64,000 bases of DNA from Lachancea mirantina (taxonomy: Eukaryota > Ascomycota > Saccharomycetes > Saccharomycetales > Saccharomycetaceae), in NCBI GenBank assembly GCA_900074745.1, contig LT598467.1:744001-808000 (forward strand), written 5' to 3'. Under the pieces are notes generated by a model. It did not search any database. It was not told the DNA's origin and saw nothing but the letters and a program-made list of their open reading frames with translations. Shown here piece by piece: positions 58,616 to 64,000 of this stretch (its first letter is position 1; each line of letters begins with the position of its first letter). The translations under genes and the position numbers were made by a program.

Positions 58616-60205
58616 ATGGTGAGTTGGAAACAAGCGGCTAAACCATTCTTAAGCTCCTTCAAACGATTCACTTCGATGAGTTCCGTGAAACAAGAAATGA
58701 ATTCGAAGTCCAAACTGCAATTGTCTTTGAAAACGCCCAAAGGTACCAAAGATTGGGCCGAGAAGGACATGATCGTCCGAGAGGCGATTTTCTCGACATT
58801 GTCCGGCATCTTCAAGCGTCATGGAGGTGTCACGCTCGACACACCTGTGTTCGAGTTGCGGGAAATTCTTGCGGGCAAATACGGTGAGGATTCGAAGCTC
58901 ATTTATAATTTGGAAGATCAAGGTGGTGAGTTGTGCTCGCTGAGATATGATTTGACTGTCCCATTTGCCAGATTCGTGGCTATGAACAACATTCAAAGTA
59001 TCAAGAGATACCACATTGCCAAAGTGTACAGAAGAGACCAACCTGCCATGACAAAAGGACGGATGAGAGAGTTTTACCAGTGCGATTTCGACATTGCCGG
59101 CACATACGAGGCAATGGTGCCAGACGCTGAGATCTTGGCTATCACGGTTGAGGGGTTGACGTCGCTTGGGATCAAGGATTTCAAGATTAAACTGAATCAC
59201 AGAAAAATCCTAGATGGGCTTTTCAAAGTCGCGGGCGTCGCTGACGATGATGTTAGAAAGATTTCTTCCGCGGTCGACAAATTGGACAAAGTATCCTGGG
59301 AAGCAGTCAAAAAAGAAATGGTTGTTGAAAAGGGCCAAACAGAAGAGACGGCGGACAAGATTGGCGAATACGTTAAGCTCAAGGGATCTTTGACTGAGGT
59401 TTATGCGGTTCTGAGCCAAGACGCCGACTTGAGTTCCAATGAACTCGCTAAAGAAGGTTTGAAAGACATGGAGATTCTCATGAAGTACACCAAGAACTTT
59501 GGTATCGACGAATACATCTCTTTTGATCTCTCGTTGGCTAGAGGGCTTGATTACTACACTGGTCTTATTTACGAAGCGGTCACTCAAGCTTCTGCCCCAC
59601 CATCCAATGCTAGCGAGCTCAAAAAGAAGTCCAAGAATGTGGAAGACGCCTCTGAATACGTTGGTGTAGGCTCAATTGCCGCCGGTGGCCGCTACGATAA
59701 CTTGGTTAACATGTTTTCAGAAGCCACGGGCAAGAAATCGGCACATATTCCATGCGTTGGCATTTCGTTTGGTGTCGAAAGAATTTTCTCCCTTATCAAG
59801 CAGAGAGCCGACCTTCTCTCTGCCGTGAGACCCGCCTCGACTCAGGTCTTTGTCATGGCATTCGGAGGAGGAAAAGACTGGGAAGGGTATTTGCCAGAAA
59901 GAATGAAGGTTGCCAATGAGCTTTGGAAGGCTGGGATCGCGGCAGAATATGTTTACAAGAGTAAAGCCAACCCTAGAAAACAGTTTGACGCTGCTGAGAA
60001 AGCTCAGTGTCCGATTGCCGTCATTTTGGGGAAAGAGGAATATCAAGACAATAAGTTGCGGGTTAAGAGACTTGGTCCTGAATTTGCTGATGATGATGGT
60101 GAGTTGATCGAAGCTCAAGATCTCGTTCCTACTGTCCAGAAAAAGCTTCACGAAGTTTACGAAGGTGGTGTGGATGAAGTTACAAGACTACTTCGCGGCT
60201 TGTGA
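58616..60205 (+). CDS. HTS1: histidyl-tRNA synthetase, mitochondrial and cytosolic forms
   Basis: A 529-residue class II synthetase. It shows motif 2 [22 protein letters not shown], the histidine-specific [14 protein letters not shown] (HisA), [13 protein letters not shown] and motif 3 [16 protein letters not shown], with a C-terminal anticodon-binding domain. The first ATG (58616) gives a basic, acid-free leader ([20 protein letters not shown]) suited to mitochondrial import. The second ATG (58676, MSSVKQE) would give a 509-residue cytosolic form. S. cerevisiae HTS1 makes both forms from two in-frame starts in the same way. Orthologue of YPR033C. Confidence 0.97.
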   Translation: MVSWKQAAKPFLSSFKRFTSMSSVKQEMNSKSKLQLSLKTPKGTKDWAEKDMIVREAIFSTLSGIFKRHGGVTLDTPVFELREILAGKYGEDSKLIYNLEDQGGELCSLRYDLTVPFARFVAMNNIQSIKRYHIAKVYRRDQPAMTKGRMREFYQCDFDIAGTYEAMVPDAEILAITVEGLTSLGIKDFKIKLNHRKILDGLFKVAGVADDDVRKISSAVDKLDKVSWEAVKKEMVVEKGQTEETADKIGEYVKLKGSLTEVYAVLSQDADLSSNELAKEGLKDMEILMKYTKNFGIDEYISFDLSLARGLDYYTGLIYEAVTQASAPPSNASELKKKSKNVEDASEYVGVGSIAAGGRYDNLVNMFSEATGKKSAHIPCVGISFGVERIFSLIKQRADLLSAVRPASTQVFVMAFGGGKDWEGYLPERMKVANELWKAGIAAEYVYKSKANPRKQFDAAEKAQCPIAVILGKEEYQDNKLRVKRLGPEFADDDGELIEAQDLVPTVQKKLHEVYEGGVDEVTRLLRGL

Positions 60206-60349
60206 TACTCAAGTTGGTTTCTTGTTAGAATTTTTAAGTTGGGTCTATATACCGAAGATAAATTTAATTGCAATCCTAACTAATTCTATTTTCAATATCT
60301 TTCATCTCTTCATGAATTTACAAGCTATGCTACAGAATTTCTGGTTTCA

Positions 60350-61840
60350 TCACCAATGGCCAGCATGGCGAACTTCTGATTCTTCATTATCCTCTTCAGA
60401 ACTCCAGTCACCCGCGAGGCCCAACTTCATTTTTTTACTAACCACATTTCCGCCGTCATCGATTTCTGATGGGGAATGCTTTTTGATACCAACAATGCTG
60501 CTTGAGTCTTCGACTTTCAAAACGCCAGCACTCAATATTTTTTGGCCCCATTCACTAGCCGCTGCAACACCGGTCTCGTCTCTGCATTGCTTCAAAAACG
60601 GCATTAAAGAAGTACCACCAGTCCCCTTCTGTTCTTTCTTTCCATGCGATTTTGATAAGCCGCTCCGCAAGGTGTTTCCTTTACCAGCTACTGACTTTTT
60701 CGAGGCTTGCATAACCACATAGCGCGTCACAATTTGGATATGCTTATCCCGGAACGATTTGAGCATAGCCAGACAAGCATCATATGCGACAAGCAATTTC
60801 TCATCGTTTTTGTGAGATAGCACATAGTCTCTTATATTGCTGACTTTCTCGAGGTGTTCCAAAAAGTTGCGGTGCTCGCGAGGCATGTAGTTTCTCATTT
60901 CGTTGATGAATGAATTGGACCCGGTCTTAGCTGAGATTTTACCTCCAGCACTGTGCTTTTTTCCAGAGGAAAAATGCTCAACGCCCAAAAGGATATCCAG
61001 CATTTGAATCAATGAGCTCTGTGCATTTGATCCACCGGCGTATTGTTGAAAACTGCCCTTTTTGCCATACTTCACACCTTTGGGAAGGCCAACATCCTCC
61101 ATATTTCTCCAGCCGGCTAAGTAGGGCCGGATTCTGAAGTAAAAAATATGCGGGTCACACATTTCATCCATACGCATCAAAATGGAACCCAATCCGTCAA
61201 TTCCTTCGGCGATCGACTCCAAATGGCCCACGAGAGACTCAGAATTGCCGTTCCGCACGTCATGAATAGCTTTTAGGCCATTTTCCATGCATTGCGCACC
61301 CGTTCGTTCGAAAAAAACGCTTACAAGGTAAAACCAGCTTTCGTCAATGCCCCCAGTGAAAGTGTTGATGGTCATGATGTCATGCAAGTCAAAGTCACCA
61401 TCTAAAAAAGCGGGCAAATCCAAATCAACGACAGGTTCGAAATTCCACAAGACCAAACCGGCGTAAGTCGCGAGAGGGGGGAGACCCAATTTTTCGCTGA
61501 TAATTAACAGTGGCTGTGCGACACAGTCGGGTAAAATTTCGCACGGTTCGTCGTATCCCCATATGTAGGCATTCGTGATGAAACAAAGCACAGAGTAAGA
61601 TCTGCGCAATTCAGCCAAATTCTCTAAAAGACTCGTTTTGACCTCCAACGTTGGAAGACGGTCTACCACAGATCTAATTTTTTTCGATAACAGCAGCGAT
61701 GGTAATTTGCCTACGATTGTTTCCCAGGGCTTATAATATTTGTCGGAAAGCCTCGTAACTGGAAATTCACCGGGTAAAAAACCACTACTTGCAGTGAGCC
61801 CATAATTCTCGAGCTTAGGAATTTCCAAATCTTGACTCAT
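60350..61840 (-). CDS. BNA2: indoleamine/tryptophan 2,3-dioxygenase Bna2
   Basis: A 496-residue protein (453 in S. cerevisiae). The IDO-family helical fold runs to about residue 385 and includes LRRSYSVLCFITNAYIWG, GGSNAQSSLIQMLDILLGVEH and MRNYMPREHRNFLEHLEK, with the proximal heme-ligand histidine expected in the last of these regions. The final 100 residues (KKSVAGKGNTLRSG onward) are K/S/E-rich and extend beyond the catalytic fold. Bna2 opens the tryptophan ring to N-formylkynurenine, the first step of de novo NAD synthesis. ATG at 61838-61840. Convergent with HTS1. Orthologue of YJR078W. Confidence 0.94.
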   Translation of the reverse strand: MSQDLEIPKLENYGLTASSGFLPGEFPVTRLSDKYYKPWETIVGKLPSLLLSKKIRSVVDRLPTLEVKTSLLENLAELRRSYSVLCFITNAYIWGYDEPCEILPDCVAQPLLIISEKLGLPPLATYAGLVLWNFEPVVDLDLPAFLDGDFDLHDIMTINTFTGGIDESWFYLVSVFFERTGAQCMENGLKAIHDVRNGNSESLVGHLESIAEGIDGLGSILMRMDEMCDPHIFYFRIRPYLAGWRNMEDVGLPKGVKYGKKGSFQQYAGGSNAQSSLIQMLDILLGVEHFSSGKKHSAGGKISAKTGSNSFINEMRNYMPREHRNFLEHLEKVSNIRDYVLSHKNDEKLLVAYDACLAMLKSFRDKHIQIVTRYVVMQASKKSVAGKGNTLRSGLSKSHGKKEQKGTGGTSLMPFLKQCRDETGVAAASEWGQKILSAGVLKVEDSSSIVGIKKHSPSEIDDGGNVVSKKMKLGLAGDWSSEEDNEESEVRHAGHW

Positions 61841-62453
61841 GTCTGGATTTCGAATTTAAGGAGGTAAGTCTAGTCAAAACTTGAATTATCAGTTTCTAGC
61901 TGTCAATTAAACTGTTGATGACTTCGGCAATCTGTCGAATTTAACAAGAAGAGGGTGCTGGAAAAGTGTCTTACAAGTAGCGTGATGACAAAATGGCATG
62001 GGAAAAAGAAAAAAAAAGTGTGACCACACGTGTAAGGTGATATATAATTTTACGTACATGATGATATTGAATGTCATTTATAACGTATCATTGGACAAGT
62101 AACTGTGTACGAGTTTGTCAAAATTTGATGTCGTGCTTATGTCAGCCATATTAGAGTCGAAGGCCTCTGTAAGCTTAAGCTCTCAAAGCCCGCGTGGGTA
62201 TAACTGGATAGGTGTTAAGAGACAAAGAGCTCCTAGAGTCGCTCTCTGTAGATGGAAGTTTTGCCCCTTGTAGGCGTCAGTATATACAGATTTGAGTTTT
62301 AGTCATGGATTCGCTAGAGTTGCAGCGTAGGGGCCTTGAAGACAGTACTAGGCGAAGTGACACTCTGTGATGTGGGATGTGTTCAAGTCCCGCTCTAGCA
62401 GTGACTCAAATATGCAGACAGCGATGGAGATGTTTCAAAAGCCGCTGTCTGTC
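61841..62453. other. intergenic BNA2-MIX23
   Basis: About 610 bases between the BNA2 start and the MIX23 stop. It contains a tRNA-like relic at 62313-62400, reported separately. Nothing else recognised. Confidence 0.5.
62313..62400 (+). pseudogene. tRNA-like relic, class II shape
   Basis: GCTAGAG (62313-62319) and CTCTAGC (62393-62399) can form a perfect 7-bp acceptor-like stem 88 nt long in total. Inside are GCCTTG/CTAGGC around an anticodon-loop-like segment, a small CAC-TCT-GTG hairpin like a long variable arm, and a B-box-like GTTCAAGTCCC. GTGGG and CCCGC could form the T stem if five extra bases (ATGTG) are ignored. The D arm does not fold, the A box is poor and no T-run follows. I read this as a decayed Leu/Ser-type tRNA gene. 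Confidence 0.35.
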
Positions 62454-63041
62454 CTATAGGCTCCGCCTCAAATCGTCGAATTGAGTCATGTAGTCAATGT
62501 TCGGGTCACAACGCGTGTTGAGAACAGACACGGCGCTCTTTTGTAGAATACTTTCTACTTCACGTTGGTTTTTCACCCAGGCGTCCAGTCTTTGCCAATC
62601 GCCATATTCCAGGTCCTTCCGCATTTGCTCAGCGCGAGGCGCATAAGGGTCCATACGGGCACTGACGGTGGCCTGTGAAGCGTCCACGTTCTGCGCATAC
62701 AGCTGATCCAGCTCGGTCTTGAGCTGACTCGACTCGTTCTCGCAGAAACTGATAACTTTATCTCGTATTCTCCAATTGCCAGATAGTTCATTATGTACAA
62801 AATCCTGGCATCGCGCTCTTTTCTCATGAGTTGTAAGATCTTTGACGTTGTTTAGTTTCTCCCGTATCACGTCATCTGAGTTATGACGCATAGCCCTCAG
62901 GAACGAGTTCAATAGGCGCGGATCCACGCATCCTTCCCTGGTGACGGTAAGTTCCATGTTCCGTAGATTTTCGGATCCTTTAAATTGATAAGAAAGGTCC
63001 ATAACTTGAACCGGGGCCTTAATAACGAGCTTATTACCCAT
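62454..63041 (-). CDS. MIX23: mitochondrial intermembrane-space protein Mix23 (CCDC58/Cid2 family)
   Basis: A 195-residue protein (196 in S. cerevisiae). The family pattern is visible: a first cysteine in REGCVDPRLLNSFLRAMRHNSDDVIREKLN (about residues 35-60), a second in RARCQDFVHNELSGNW, and a third in RDKVISFCENE, with helices between. Mix23 is an intermembrane-space protein with conserved cysteines that supports import under stress. The frame to 63071 starts with TTG; the first ATG is 63039-63041. It follows the SRO7-type gene on the same strand, as YBL107C follows YBL106C. Sequence recall for this family is moderate, so the call leans partly on position. Confidence 0.82.
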   Translation of the reverse strand: MGNKLVIKAPVQVMDLSYQFKGSENLRNMELTVTREGCVDPRLLNSFLRAMRHNSDDVIREKLNNVKDLTTHEKRARCQDFVHNELSGNWRIRDKVISFCENESSQLKTELDQLYAQNVDASQATVSARMDPYAPRAEQMRKDLEYGDWQRLDAWVKNQREVESILQKSAVSVLNTRCDPNIDYMTQFDDLRRSL

Positions 63042-63193
63042 TGAAATAGAACGATATACTTGATTGATCAATAGTTCAGAAGGTATTCGACCGCCTCTGG
63101 TGCTGACCTGTGTCCGACATGCTTCCTCTATGACGAACTTGCTTTATAAACTTCGATTCGCCCTCTCATAAGACACGAAAACGATGATTCCAC

Positions 63194-64000
63194 CTAAAAG
63201 CCTATCTTGGAACGAAATACACCCTTAACAAGACCTGATCCTGTTTCCTCTAGGGCCTCGTTAATGGTCTCGTTCGCGGCTAAGGCGTAATCGTTAAAAG
63301 TTCCCTCTAAGTTGTCCCAGCCGTTTTCAACGGCCCGTGAGACGTACTTCATCGTTCCGTAACCACCTGTTTTGGCGCCGTGTCTAACTGGAGCCACATA
63401 TCGGTGGTCGTTGGAAGCGGACATACCGTGTTTATTGTCCACCTTTTCTTGCGGATCAAGAGATAAAGTTCCATTTGCAATAGCACTTTCTTTGTATTTG
63501 CTGGGTTTCCTCGCATTTCCACCTAAAAGATCGTCCAAGTCTTGTCTCCTAACGTAAAGAGTGCCTCGAGCCCACTGAAGCGAGTTGAATTCTGGACGGC
63601 ACGGAATACGCAATTCGGGATTATAAAGTGTGTCTGTTGCATGGGTTTCAGCTTGCGAACTCTGAGATGATGTGTCCTTTAGGACCGTAACAAGACTTGC
63701 TTCTGATTTACCAACCCGAGCGACAATATCTCCGTTGCGTAGTACAGACGACTCACGGATATATTTGCTGTGAATTGGAACACCCAATGTCATGGACTTT
63801 ATTTCTCGTAACTCCGGCAATCCCAGAATTTTCACGTCACCATTGACTAACAAGCAGATCAAAACAGGTGCTACGGCTCTTACTTTAGTCTGTGGTGGTG
63901 GAGTTGTACCCTTGCTCTGCAGTGAAACCGGTACAAAAGACAAGCCGCAAGTTGCAACTGGGTATTTGAAAATTTTGTGGCTGTCCTTCGACTTACCTGG
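63194..64000 (-). CDS. SRO7: Lgl-family exocytosis protein Sro7/Sro77, 3' part
   Basis: The frame is open from the right window edge (64000) to the stop at 63194, giving the last 268 residues. Features are the final beta-propeller strands (PVLICLLVNGDVKILGLPELREIKSM) and the C-terminal tail with GGYGTMKYVSRAVENGWDNLEGTFNDYA, the autoinhibitory, R-SNARE-like segment of the tomosyn/Lgl family. Sro7 and Sro77 bind the t-SNARE Sec9 and Sec4 at the bud membrane to promote vesicle fusion. S. cerevisiae has two duplicates (YPR032W and YBL106C); here there should be one. The TTG at 63943 is internal, not a start. Confidence 0.93.
   Translation of the reverse strand, partial: PGKSKDSHKIFKYPVATCGLSFVPVSLQSKGTTPPPQTKVRAVAPVLICLLVNGDVKILGLPELREIKSMTLGVPIHSKYIRESSVLRNGDIVARVGKSEASLVTVLKDTSSQSSQAETHATDTLYNPELRIPCRPEFNSLQWARGTLYVRRQDLDDLLGGNARKPSKYKESAIANGTLSLDPQEKVDNKHGMSASNDHRYVAPVRHGAKTGGYGTMKYVSRAVENGWDNLEGTFNDYALAANETINEALEETGSGLVKGVFRSKIGF

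Overview
This is nuclear DNA from a budding yeast of the family Saccharomycetaceae that never went through the whole-genome duplication. Genes are compact and nearly intronless. The protein sequences are close to Saccharomyces cerevisiae families. Gene order from the left edge to about 45 kb alternates between orthologues of two duplicated S. cerevisiae segments (YBR225-YBR234 and YGL112-YGL125), with every strand consistent. This is the unduplicated ancestral order from which both segments were derived. A delta-12 fatty-acid desaturase (absent from S. cerevisiae) and a decayed hAT-type DNA transposon fit Lachancea or a close relative; genus is inference, since no rRNA or marker search could be run.

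Layout. 1-45 kb: ARC40 (3' end only), DAD3, TAF6, SLD3, PBP2, SWC5, a YGL114W-like OPT transporter, SNF4, the U2 snRNA gene, CDC20, FAD2 desaturase, an unknown gene in the YGL117W slot, an intron-containing tRNA-Trp, COQ8 (with a spliceosomal intron), PRP43, GPG1, NAB2, RPS2, a 2-kb gene-free stretch ending in a GC-rich hairpin promoter, OM14, MON1, a GATA-finger gene, ROT2, SLX1, MCX1, a YBR225W-like gene and MET13. 46-52 kb: a BRE2-PPR1 divergent pair (S. cerevisiae YLR015W-YLR014C), followed by a DsbA-like thioredoxin-fold gene. 53-55.3 kb: hAT transposon relic with terminal inverted repeats. 55.3-64 kb: ARP7, EAF6, AIM24, HTS1, BNA2, a class-II-tRNA-like relic, MIX23 and the 3' part of the SRO7/SRO77 gene. 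This last block again interleaves S. cerevisiae segments (YPR032-034, YJR078-082, YBL106-107).

The genes are mostly housekeeping: transcription (TAF6, SWC5, EAF6, ARP7, BRE2, PPR1), RNA processing (U2, PRP43, NAB2, PBP2), replication, kinetochore and cell cycle (SLD3, DAD3, CDC20), mitochondria (COQ8, OM14, MCX1, AIM24, MIX23), membrane traffic and ER (MON1, SRO7, ROT2), metabolism (MET13, BNA2, FAD2, SNF4) and translation (RPS2, HTS1, tRNA-Trp). No operon-like functional clustering, CRISPR or plasmid element was seen. I did not find a wholly new system. The most notable items are the hAT relic at a synteny break, the COQ8 intron, the compact U2 gene, the hairpin-rich OM14 promoter and an overlapping upstream ORF at PPR1. 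Start codons below are ATG; several longer open frames begin only at GTG or TTG and were trimmed to the first plausible ATG.
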